64,000 nt of DNA from Chloroflexia bacterium SDU3-3 (lineage in GTDB: Bacteria > Chloroflexota > Chloroflexia > Chloroflexales > Roseiflexaceae). The notes beneath the pieces are model-generated. The model saw nothing but the letters and a program-made list of their open reading frames with translations. It did not search any database and had not been told where the DNA came from. Numbering within the stretch: position 1 is the first letter of the stretch; each line of letters begins with the position of its first letter. Positions 57,267 to 64,000 of this stretch are shown one piece after another. Where the stretch lies: contig WBOU01000006.1 of assembly GCA_009268125.1 (NCBI GenBank), positions 257,807-321,806 on the forward strand, written 5' to 3'. Made by a program: the position numbers and the translations under genes.

Positions 57267-59534
57267 ATGAACTACGGACATACGCTCGCCTTCGGCACCT
57301 TTATCACCCCGCGCAGCGACGCGCCCGAACGCGTGGTGGCGCTGGCCCAGCGCAGCGAGGCGCTGGGCTACAGCCTAGTGAGCTTTCAGGATCACCCCTA
57401 CCAGCCTGCGCTGCTGGACGCCTGGACGCTGCTGGCCTGGGTCGCCGGGAAGACCGAGCGCATCCAGATCGCGCCGAACGTGCTGAGCATGCCGCTGCGC
57501 CAGCCAGCGGTGCTGGCCCGCGCCGCCGCCAGCCTGGACCGCCTGAGCGGCGGGCGGCTGGCGCTGGGGCTGGGCGCGGGCGCGTTCTGGGATGGCATCA
57601 AGGCCATGGGTGGCTGGCGGCTGGCCCCCGGCGAGGCCGTGGGCGCGCTGGGCGAGGAGATCGACATCGTGCGCGGCATGCTCGACACCGGCGAGCGCGG
57701 GCCGCTGCAGCTGGATGGCGACTACTACGCGGTGGCCGGGGCCGAGCGCGGCCCCGCGCCCGCCCACGACATCCCGATCTGGGTGGGGGCCTACAAACCG
57801 CGCATGCTGCGGCTGCTAGCGCAGAAGGCCGACGGCTGGCTGCCCTCGCTGGGCTACATCCAGCCACACGAGATCGCCGCCGCCAACGCCACCATCGACC
57901 ACGCCGCCCGCGAGGCCGGCCGCGACCCGCGCGAGATCCGGCGGCTGCTGAACATCTCGGGCCAGTTCACCGCGCAGCGCGGCGGCTTCCTGAAGGGCAC
58001 GAGCCAGCAGTGGGTGGAAGACCTGCTGCCGCTGGTGGTGGAGCACGGCATCAGCACGCTCATCCTGATGGCCGACGACGTCGAGGTGATGGAGCAGTTT
58101 ATGGCCGAGGTGGCCCCGCCGCTGCGCGAGGCCGCGCTAGCCGCAGCGCCCCAGGGCGCGGCGGGGCCGGTGCGGCGGGCGGCGGCGCTGGCCAAGCGGC
58201 GGCAGGGCATCGACTACGACCGCATCCCCGCCGCGCTGCGCGAGGCCGCCGTGGAGCCGGGCGACATCGCCTTCGCCCGCGTGCGATCTACCTACATGCG
58301 GCGCGGTGCGCCGGGGCTGGTGCTGCGGCCCAGCACGCCCGACCAGGTGGCGCAGGCGCTGGCCTTCGCCCGCACGCAGCAGGGCGTGCCGCTAGGCATC
58401 CGCAGCGGCGGCCACGGCATCAGCGGGCGCTCCACCAACGACGGCGGGATTATCATCAGCCTCGACCAGATGAACAGCATCGAGGTGATCGACCGCGCCG
58501 CGCGGCGGGTGCGGCTCGGCCCGGCGGCGCGCTGGATGGATGTGGCCGCCGCGCTGGAGCCGTACGGCTGGGCGATCAGCTCGGGCGACTATGGCGGGGT
58601 GGGCGTGGGCGGGCTGGCCACGGCGGGCGGCATCGGCTGGATGGCGCGCAAGCACGGCCTGACCATCGACCACGTGCGCGCCGTGGATGTGGTGCTGGCC
58701 GACGGCAGCCAGGTGCGGGCCAGCCAGCGCGAGAACCCCGACCTATTCTGGGCCATGCGCGGCGCGGGCGCGAACTTCGGCATCGCCACCGCCTTCGAGC
58801 TAGAGGCCGACGCGGTGGGGCGGGTGGGCTGGGCGCAGCTGGTGATGGACGCCAGCGACACGGCGGGTCTGCTGCAGCGCTGGGGCGCGGCGGTGGAGGC
58901 CGCCCCGCGCGACCTGACCAGCGCGATCATCCTCGGCCCGCCCCGGCGCGGCCAGCCGCCGATCGCTCAGGTGATGGCCATGGTCGACTCGGACGACCCC
59001 GACACGATCATCCGCCAGCTCCAGCCGCTGGCCGACATCGCCCCGATGTACGACCAGAGCGTGGTGCTCACATCGTACGCCAGCGTGATGGCCAACGCCG
59101 ACCCCGCCGACCACGACGGCCAGGGCGAGCCGCTGGGGCGGGCCGGGCTGCTGGGCCAGATCACGCCCGCGTTCGCCGCCGACGCCGCGCGGCTGCTGCA
59201 GAGCGGCGTGGTCTACTTCTTCCACATCCGCGCGCTGGGCGGCGCGGTGGCCGACGTGCCCGCCGAGGCCACGGCCTACGCCCACCGCCAGGCCAACTTC
59301 TCGGTAAACGCGTTTGGCACCAGCAGGCTGCGGCTGGATGCGCTGTGGGATGGCATGGCGAGGCACTTTCAGGGGCTGTACCTCAACTTTGAGACCGACC
59401 TGCGGCCCGAACGCGTGGCCGAGGCCTTCCCGCCCGCCACGCTGGCCCGGCTGCGCGACCTGAAGCGCCGCTACGACCCCGAGAACGTGTTCCGCGACAA
59501 CTTCAACATTGCACCGCAGCAGGAAGGGGCGTGA
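57267..59534 (+). CDS. Luciferase-like monooxygenase fused to a BBE-type FAD-linked oxidase
   Basis: A 755-residue two-domain enzyme. Residues 1-305 are a luciferase-like (LLM) flavin or F420 domain: LAFGTFITPRSDAP, LVSFQDHPYQ, GRLALGLGAGAFWDG and DIPIWVGAYKPRM. Residues about 335-755 are a berberine-bridge-type FAD oxidase: RSGGHGISGRST with the probable covalent His383, GVGVGGLATAGGIGW, and the C-terminal YDPENVFRDNFNI. In bicovalent members a Cys stands in GxCxxVG; here it reads GDYGGVG (Tyr442), so FAD is likely held by one bond. The fusion joins two flavin chemistries in one chain. The next gene is an LLM paralogue. ATG was preferred to a GTG just upstream. Confidence 0.85.
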   Translation: MNYGHTLAFGTFITPRSDAPERVVALAQRSEALGYSLVSFQDHPYQPALLDAWTLLAWVAGKTERIQIAPNVLSMPLRQPAVLARAAASLDRLSGGRLALGLGAGAFWDGIKAMGGWRLAPGEAVGALGEEIDIVRGMLDTGERGPLQLDGDYYAVAGAERGPAPAHDIPIWVGAYKPRMLRLLAQKADGWLPSLGYIQPHEIAAANATIDHAAREAGRDPREIRRLLNISGQFTAQRGGFLKGTSQQWVEDLLPLVVEHGISTLILMADDVEVMEQFMAEVAPPLREAALAAAPQGAAGPVRRAAALAKRRQGIDYDRIPAALREAAVEPGDIAFARVRSTYMRRGAPGLVLRPSTPDQVAQALAFARTQQGVPLGIRSGGHGISGRSTNDGGIIISLDQMNSIEVIDRAARRVRLGPAARWMDVAAALEPYGWAISSGDYGGVGVGGLATAGGIGWMARKHGLTIDHVRAVDVVLADGSQVRASQRENPDLFWAMRGAGANFGIATAFELEADAVGRVGWAQLVMDASDTAGLLQRWGAAVEAAPRDLTSAIILGPPRRGQPPIAQVMAMVDSDDPDTIIRQLQPLADIAPMYDQSVVLTSYASVMANADPADHDGQGEPLGRAGLLGQITPAFAADAARLLQSGVVYFFHIRALGGAVADVPAEATAYAHRQANFSVNAFGTSRLRLDALWDGMARHFQGLYLNFETDLRPERVAEAFPPATLARLRDLKRRYDPENVFRDNFNIAPQQEGA

Positions 59535-59538
59535 CGCC

Positions 59539-60438
59539 ATGGGCGACTATGGGCACGAGCTGCAGTTTGGCAGCTTTATCACACCGGCGGCGCAGCCCGC
59601 CAGCCGCGCCGTCGAGCTAGCGATCGCATCCGAGCAGGCCGGGCTGGATCTGGTCACGTTCCAAGACCACCCCTACCAGGGCAAGTTCTACGACACATGG
59701 ACGCTGCTGGCCTACGTGGCCTCGCGCACCAGCCGCATCCGCGTGGCGGGCAACGTGCTGAACCTGCCGCTGCGCCAGCCCGCCGTGCTGGCCCGCGCCG
59801 CCGCCAGCCTCGACCTGCTGAGCGGTGGGCGCTTCGAGATGGGTCTGGGCGCGGGCGCGTTCTGGGATGGCATCGCAGCCATGGGCGGCGACCGCCTGAC
59901 GGCTGGCGAGTCGATCGCGGCGCTGGAGGAGGCGATGGCGATCATGCGGCAGATCTGGGATGTGGGCCAGCCAGGCGGCGTGCGCGTGGATGGCGGGCGC
60001 TACCACGTGGTCGGGGCCAAGCGCGGGCCTGCGCCCGCCCACCCGATCGGCATCTGGCTGGGGGCCTACAAGCCGCGCATCCTGCGGCTCACGGGCCGCG
60101 CCGCCGACGGCTGGCTGCCCTCGCTGGCCTACCTGCCCGGCGGCCTGCCCGACCTGGAGGCCATGAACGGGCATATCGACGCGGGCGCGGCGGCGGCGGG
60201 GCGCGACCCGCGCGGCATCCGGCGTATGCTGAACATCGCGGGGCAGTTCAGCCGCGAGCCGCGCGGGCTGCTGGCCGGGCCGCCCGACATGTGGGCCAGC
60301 CAGCTGGCCGACGCCGCGCTGACCTACGGCATCAGCACCTTCATCCTGGCGGTGGGCGACGAGGCGACCATCGAGCTGTTCGCCAGCGAGGTGGCACCGG
60401 CCACGCGAGCGCTGGTGCGGGCCGCTCGCGCCTCCTAG
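59539..60438 (+). CDS. Luciferase-like (LLM-class) flavin/F420-dependent oxidoreductase
   Basis: A 299-residue stand-alone LLM enzyme, close to the N-terminal half of the preceding gene: LQFGSFITPAAQPA, LVTFQDHPYQGKFYDTWTLLAYVA, RFEMGLGAGAFWDG and GIWLGAYKPRILRL all have direct counterparts there. The two arose by tandem duplication, one then gaining the oxidase domain or the other losing it. Members use FMN, FAD or coenzyme F420 to oxidise small molecules; the substrate is unknown. It starts four bases after the stop of the fusion gene, so the two are co-translated. Confidence 0.88.
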   Translation: MGDYGHELQFGSFITPAAQPASRAVELAIASEQAGLDLVTFQDHPYQGKFYDTWTLLAYVASRTSRIRVAGNVLNLPLRQPAVLARAAASLDLLSGGRFEMGLGAGAFWDGIAAMGGDRLTAGESIAALEEAMAIMRQIWDVGQPGGVRVDGGRYHVVGAKRGPAPAHPIGIWLGAYKPRILRLTGRAADGWLPSLAYLPGGLPDLEAMNGHIDAGAAAAGRDPRGIRRMLNIAGQFSREPRGLLAGPPDMWASQLADAALTYGISTFILAVGDEATIELFASEVAPATRALVRAARAS

Positions 60439-60468
60439 GGCGGCAGAATAGCCACCACCACGCCCAGC

Positions 60469-60505
60469 GCGGCGGCACGCCAAGCACGTGCCGCCGCACT
60501 TTTTT
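60469..60505 (+). terminator. Intrinsic terminator after the LLM operon
   Basis: GCGGCGGCACG pairs with CGTGCCGCCGC around seven bases and is followed by six T, 31 bases after the stop codon. Confidence 0.9.
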
Positions 60506-60520
60506 CTCAAAAAATACTGC

Positions 60521-60549
60521 TTGACAAAAACAAAAGGGTACTCTATATT
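60521..60549 (+). promoter_or_regulatory. Sigma-70-type promoter of the ROK gene
   Basis: Consensus TTGACA (60521-60526) and TATATT (60544-60549) are 17 bases apart. The start point lies inside the adjacent palindrome. Confidence 0.85.
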
Positions 60550-60574
60550 TATTTCATTCAGTGAATGAAATAAA
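60548..60574. promoter_or_regulatory. 27-bp perfect palindromic operator of the ROK regulator
   Basis: TTTATTTCATTCA and its exact reverse complement flank a single G. The site overlaps the -10 and the start point. Its TTATTT...AAATAA ends match the outer half-sites known for the ROK repressors Mlc and NagC. A GTG within the palindrome could be read as a start, but the ATG at 60588 is more likely. Confidence 0.88.
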
Positions 60575-60587
60575 GAAAAGCGCGACG

Positions 60588-61832
60588 ATGAGCTACACCC
60601 AGAAAACCGACCGCCTGCTGATGAAGCAATCCAACCAGCGCATGGTGCTGCAGATCATCCAGGGCAGCGGGCCGATCTCGCGGCGCGACATCGCGCAGCA
60701 GTCGGGGCTCAGCCCGGCGGCGGTGTCCGGCATCACCGCCGGCCTGATCGAGAGCGGCCTGGTGCAGGAGGTGGGCGAGACCGAGGAGAGCGGGCGGGCC
60801 GGGCGCAGGGCCATCCTGCTGCGGCTGAACCCGCAGGCGGGCTTCGTGGTGGGCGTCAAGCTCGCCATGCACTCGATCGACTGCGTGGTGACCGACCTCG
60901 ACGCCACGGTGCTGCACAGCACCAGCGCGCCGCTGGCCTTCAGCGCCGCCCCCGACGACATCCGCGCCCGCTACGCGCCCGACGAGATGATCCGCATGAC
61001 CATCGCGGCAGTCGAGCAGATCCTGGCGGCGGCGGCCATCCCGCCCGAGCAGATCCTGGGCATCGGCATCGGGGTGAACGGGATCGTGGATGCGGCGTTG
61101 GGCGTCTGCCGCTCGGCCCCGCACTTCGGCTGGCGCGAGGTGGCCCTGGCCGCGCCAATCGCCGCGCGCTTCGGCATCCCCGTCTCGCTGGAGAACGACT
61201 CGCGCACGCTGGCGATCGCCGAGCAGTGGTTTGGCGCTGGGCGCGGCGTCGATCACTTCGTGGGCATCTCGGTGGGCTACGGCATCGGCTCGGGCATCGT
61301 GAGCAACGGGCGGGTCTACCGGGGCGCGCACGGCGGCGCTGGCGAGTTCGGCCACATGGCGCTGCTGCCGGGCGGGCCGCTGTGCACCTGCGGCAAACGC
61401 GGCTGCCTTGAGGCGCTGGCGGGCGAGCGCGGCATCCTGGCCGCTGTGGCCGAGGCGCTGGCCCAGGGCGAGCCGAGCGCGCTGGCCCAGGCCCAGCCGC
61501 CCACGCTGGACGCGGTGGCCGCCGCCGCCGACGCGGGCGACGCCCTAGCCCGCCGCGTGCTGGCCGAGGCCGGGCGCTGGCTGGGCGTGGGCATCGCCAA
61601 CCTGATCAATATGCTGAACCCGCAGCGCCTGGTGATCAACGGCGAGGTGGTGCGCTGCGGCGACTGGTACTTCGGCCCCATGCGCCAGTCCATCCTAGCC
61701 AGCGCCTTCGACGGGCTGGCCGACGACCTCGACATCCAGATCGCGCCCAGCGGCGACATCGTGTGGGCGCGCGGCGCAGCCTGCGTGGTGCTCAGCGAGC
61801 TATTCACCGCGCCGATACCACGAGACAACTAG
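60588..61832 (+). CDS. ROK-family transcriptional regulator
   Basis: A 414-residue regulator. An N-terminal winged helix (about 12-75: NQRMVLQIIQGSGPISRRDIAQQSGLSPAAVSGITAGLIESGLV) precedes a ROK domain. The ROK signature GGAGEFGHMALLPGGPLCTCGKRGCLEAL with its CxCGxxGC zinc ligands is intact. The DxGGT-type phosphate-binding loop of ROK kinases is replaced (GVKLAMHSID), so it is a sugar-responsive repressor rather than a kinase. Its likely operator overlaps its own promoter, and the sugar transporter genes that follow are the probable targets. Confidence 0.93.
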   Translation: MSYTQKTDRLLMKQSNQRMVLQIIQGSGPISRRDIAQQSGLSPAAVSGITAGLIESGLVQEVGETEESGRAGRRAILLRLNPQAGFVVGVKLAMHSIDCVVTDLDATVLHSTSAPLAFSAAPDDIRARYAPDEMIRMTIAAVEQILAAAAIPPEQILGIGIGVNGIVDAALGVCRSAPHFGWREVALAAPIAARFGIPVSLENDSRTLAIAEQWFGAGRGVDHFVGISVGYGIGSGIVSNGRVYRGAHGGAGEFGHMALLPGGPLCTCGKRGCLEALAGERGILAAVAEALAQGEPSALAQAQPPTLDAVAAAADAGDALARRVLAEAGRWLGVGIANLINMLNPQRLVINGEVVRCGDWYFGPMRQSILASAFDGLADDLDIQIAPSGDIVWARGAACVVLSELFTAPIPRDN

Positions 61833-62033
61833 CCAACACAGCACACACTCAGCGCGGAGTTCTGCCTATGCACCACCCCACCTAACCTCAGCCACACCCA
61901 GCCGCCACCGGCCACGCAGCACCGCACCTACGCCACCCGGCGCTGGGCCGCCGCCGCATACCTTTCGCCAGCAAAAACAGAGCGCATCGCTGCGCACATA
62001 GCCGATTTCAACGACACGAAAAGGAGACCCACG
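61833..62033. other. Gap between the ROK gene and the sugar-binding protein gene
   Basis: About 200 bp without a gene. AAGGAGA close to 62020 is the ribosome-binding site of the next gene. I see no terminator or convincing promoter, so read-through from the ROK gene is possible. Confidence 0.4.
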
Positions 62034-63398
62034 ATGGATCACAACCACAGCTCGCGGCGCGCATTCCTGAAGACCATGGGCGGCATGGGCGGCGCATCGC
62101 TGCTGCTCGCGGCCTGCGGCGGCGGCCAGAGCGCCACCACCGCCACCGTAGCCCCCGCCGAGGGCGGCGCAGCGACCAGCGCGCCCAGCGCTGGCGGCCA
62201 GGTCAAGCTGCACTTCCTGAGCGCTCAGGTGGAGAACGCGGGCTACACCGGCGTGATCGGCGCGCTCAGCAAAGAGTTCCAGCAGCAGAACCCCAGCGCG
62301 GTGTACGAGTACGAGCAGTCGCCGCAGACCGATGTGGAGCAGAAGATCCAGCTGCTGGTGGCCAGCAACAGCCTGCCGCTGCTGTTCGTCTCGCCCGCCA
62401 CCGGCACCATGAACGAGATCGCCAAAAAGGGCCTCTCGGTCAACGTCGAGCAGACCTTCAAAGAGCTGGGCATCTTCGACACGATCAAGCCGGTGGCGGC
62501 GGATCTGGTGCGCAAGATCGGCGGCGGCAGCATGAATGTGCTGCCCACCGAGCTGAACATCGAGGGTATCTGGTACAACAAGCAGATCTTCGCCGAGAAC
62601 GGCCTGAGCGTGCCCGCCACCTGGGACGACATGGCCAAGGCCGCCGAGGCGCTGAGCGCCAAGGGCATCCAGCCCTTCGCAGCCTCGGGCGAGCAGGGCT
62701 GGCCGCTGACGCGCCTGATCGGCGGCTACGCGGTGCGCAAGTACGGCGCGGATGTGATGGAGCGCGTGGCCAAGGGCGAGCTGAAGCTGACCGACGCCGG
62801 TTTTGTGGAGGCCGCCAAGGCCGTGCAGGATCTGGGCACCAAGGGCTACTTCGGCGAGGGCGTCAGCACAGTGGACTACGACACCGCCACCGACCTGTTC
62901 CTGCAGGGCAAGGCCGCCATGTTCTACATGGGCAGCTGGGTGGTGGGCGACTTCAACAACGCCGAGCGCAACCAGATCGGCGCGGAGAACATCGGCTTCT
63001 TCAACACCCCCACGGTGGCGGGCGGCGCGGGCAGCGCCGACGACTGGTCGATGAACACCGGCCTACCTATCGCCATCGGCCAGGCCGAGTACAGCAAGAA
63101 CCCCGAGCTGGTGGGCAAGTGGCTCACCTACGTGTTCAAGGCGTTTGGCGAGCGCGCCCTGAAGGATCAGGGCCTGATCACAGGCTTCACCGTGGCCAGC
63201 ATGCCCAGCGACGTGCCCGCGCTCACCAACCTGGTGCAGCAGACCATCGACAGCGCGAAAAACGCCTTCCTCTACTTCGAGGGCTACTTCGCGGGCGAGG
63301 CCCAGACCACATCGTACAAGAACGTGCAGCTGCTGGTGACGGGCGACATGAGCGCCGAGGACTTTGTGGCCAGCATCCAGCAGGCGCTGGAGAAGTAG
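62034..63398 (+). CDS. Sugar ABC transporter substrate-binding lipoprotein (Tat signal)
   Basis: A 454-residue extracellular solute-binding protein of family 1. The N-terminus has a twin-arginine motif SRRAFLK and a lipobox LLLAAC (Cys28), so it is probably exported folded by Tat and lipid-anchored. A short Ala/Thr/Pro-rich linker leads to the binding domain, with features such as LNIEGIWYNKQIFAENGLSVPATWDDM and GKAAMFYMGSWVV common to oligosaccharide-binding proteins. It feeds the permease encoded next. AAGGAGA precedes the ATG. The sugar cannot be told. Confidence 0.93.
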   Translation: MDHNHSSRRAFLKTMGGMGGASLLLAACGGGQSATTATVAPAEGGAATSAPSAGGQVKLHFLSAQVENAGYTGVIGALSKEFQQQNPSAVYEYEQSPQTDVEQKIQLLVASNSLPLLFVSPATGTMNEIAKKGLSVNVEQTFKELGIFDTIKPVAADLVRKIGGGSMNVLPTELNIEGIWYNKQIFAENGLSVPATWDDMAKAAEALSAKGIQPFAASGEQGWPLTRLIGGYAVRKYGADVMERVAKGELKLTDAGFVEAAKAVQDLGTKGYFGEGVSTVDYDTATDLFLQGKAAMFYMGSWVVGDFNNAERNQIGAENIGFFNTPTVAGGAGSADDWSMNTGLPIAIGQAEYSKNPELVGKWLTYVFKAFGERALKDQGLITGFTVASMPSDVPALTNLVQQTIDSAKNAFLYFEGYFAGEAQTTSYKNVQLLVTGDMSAEDFVASIQQALEK

Positions 63399-63460
63399 CG
63401 GCGCGGCCAGGCCGGGCGGGTGCCACGCTGCGCCCGCCCCTAGCGACAGGAGCTTCCCCT

Positions 63461-64000
63461 ATGGACCGCGTGCTACGCGACCGCCGCGCCATCCTGGTGT
63501 TTATCGGGCCAGCGCTGCTGCTCTACACCCTGGTGCTGCTCATCCCGATCGTGTGGTCGGTCGGCTACACCTTCTTTGAAGGCTCGCCCGTGAGCGGGTT
63601 CCGCTTCAACGGTATCACAAATTATGTCGAGCTTGTCGGCGACGCCAAGTTCTGGCAGGCGCTGTGGTTCAGCACGCAGTACGCGGCGGTGGTCACCAGC
63701 GGCCAGGTGGTGCTGGGCCTGCTGCTGGCGCTGCTGTTCCACTTCTACCTCAAGCGCGGCTCGTCCATCGTGCGCACGCTGGTGTTCTTCCCCGTGGTGC
63801 TGCCCACCGTGGCGGTGGCGGCGATCTTCAGCAAGCTGTTCGCGATCGCCCCGCAGTACGGCCTGGTGAACGCGCTGATCGACCTGTTCATGGGCAAAGA
63901 GGCGGTGGTCTCGTGGCTGGGGCGCGGCGGCTCGGCCTTCTGGGTGATCGCGATCATGGACATCTGGCGGGCCATGGGCTTCTACGCCGTCATCCTCTAC
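63461..64000 (+). CDS. Sugar ABC transporter permease, N-terminal part (cut by the window edge)
   Basis: The frame is open to the last base, giving 180 residues without a stop. It begins MDRVLRDRRAILVFIGPAL with a first membrane segment (about 10-33), then further segments near 65-90, 100-125 and 150-180. TYFFEGSPVSGFRFNGITNYVELVGD-like periplasmic loop sequence after the first segment is typical of MalF/UgpA-type permeases. CAGGAG precedes the ATG, 62 bp after the binding-protein gene. The EAA loop is beyond the edge. Confidence 0.9.
   Translation, partial: MDRVLRDRRAILVFIGPALLLYTLVLLIPIVWSVGYTFFEGSPVSGFRFNGITNYVELVGDAKFWQALWFSTQYAAVVTSGQVVLGLLLALLFHFYLKRGSSIVRTLVFFPVVLPTVAVAAIFSKLFAIAPQYGLVNALIDLFMGKEAVVSWLGRGGSAFWVIAIMDIWRAMGFYAVILY

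Noticed and set aside
60561-60587. GTG start nine codons upstream for the ROK regulator
   Set aside because: It lies in the centre of the 27-bp operator and too close to the -10 element for a ribosome-binding site.

Overview
The window is GC-rich bacterial chromosomal DNA with dense coding on both strands. Several protein traits point to a member of the Chloroflexota, probably class Chloroflexia. These are secreted proteins with Thr/Pro spacers and a recurring YLPLV motif, a short protein of the VDGGGG-x-SxGGGY type, proteins with WQQxGG-PVFGYP repeats, a substrate-binding/VWA fusion lipoprotein, and long PAS/GAF histidine kinases. This is inference from protein style; there is no rRNA or other phylogenetic marker, and no plasmid or prophage hallmark.

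Layout. 1-438 is a 21-bp tandem repeat array and a bidirectional terminator. 439-3623 (minus) is pflB-pflA for anaerobic pyruvate cleavage. 3943-6010 (plus) holds a thioredoxin-reductase-like flavoprotein without its CxxC and msrA. 6017-8989 (minus) is a multi-sensor PAS/GAF histidine kinase. 9328-14288 (minus) is the phosphate uptake operon pstS-pstC-pstA-pstB-pstB, preceded by a PHO-box-like repeat. 14643-25612 holds a MazG-like protein, a lamin-tail secreted protein, two envelope repeat proteins that flank an orphan three-gene locus (substrate-binding protein, substrate-binding/VWA lipoprotein, membrane coiled-coil protein), a thiolase behind a leader terminator, and an LPxTG-like surface protein. 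25691-29995 holds a giant ASH-repeat secreted protein and signal peptidase I.

30201-36131 (plus) looks like one Ser/Thr phosphorylation module: STPK with a PQQ propeller, PP2C phosphatase, hexapeptide acyltransferase, VWA protein, zinc-ribbon FHA protein and a small protein. 36196-41197 (minus) is a signalling stretch: STAS protein, receiver-kinase hybrid, degenerate cyclase-like membrane protein and an OmpR-type regulator. 41339-47125 carries a GNAT, an MFS transporter, a membrane glycosyltransferase, a SEC-C protein and a response regulator with Glu in place of the phosphorylated Asp. 47279-53023 (minus) is housekeeping: hflX, a GT2 glycosyltransferase and polA.

53432-56413 is an exported-protein stretch around a tRNA-Glu gene, including an AT-rich promoter region. 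56725-60438 is a MarR-controlled locus encoding a luciferase-like/FAD-oxidase fusion and a second luciferase-like protein, with two palindromic operators laid over the promoter. 60588 to the right edge is a ROK-regulated sugar ABC transporter, cut off inside the first permease gene.

The most unusual items are the MarR/LLM-BBE fusion operon, the orphan SBP-VWA locus without a transporter, the STPK/PP2C/VWA/FHA operon, the thiolase leader terminator, and the Asp-to-Glu response regulator.
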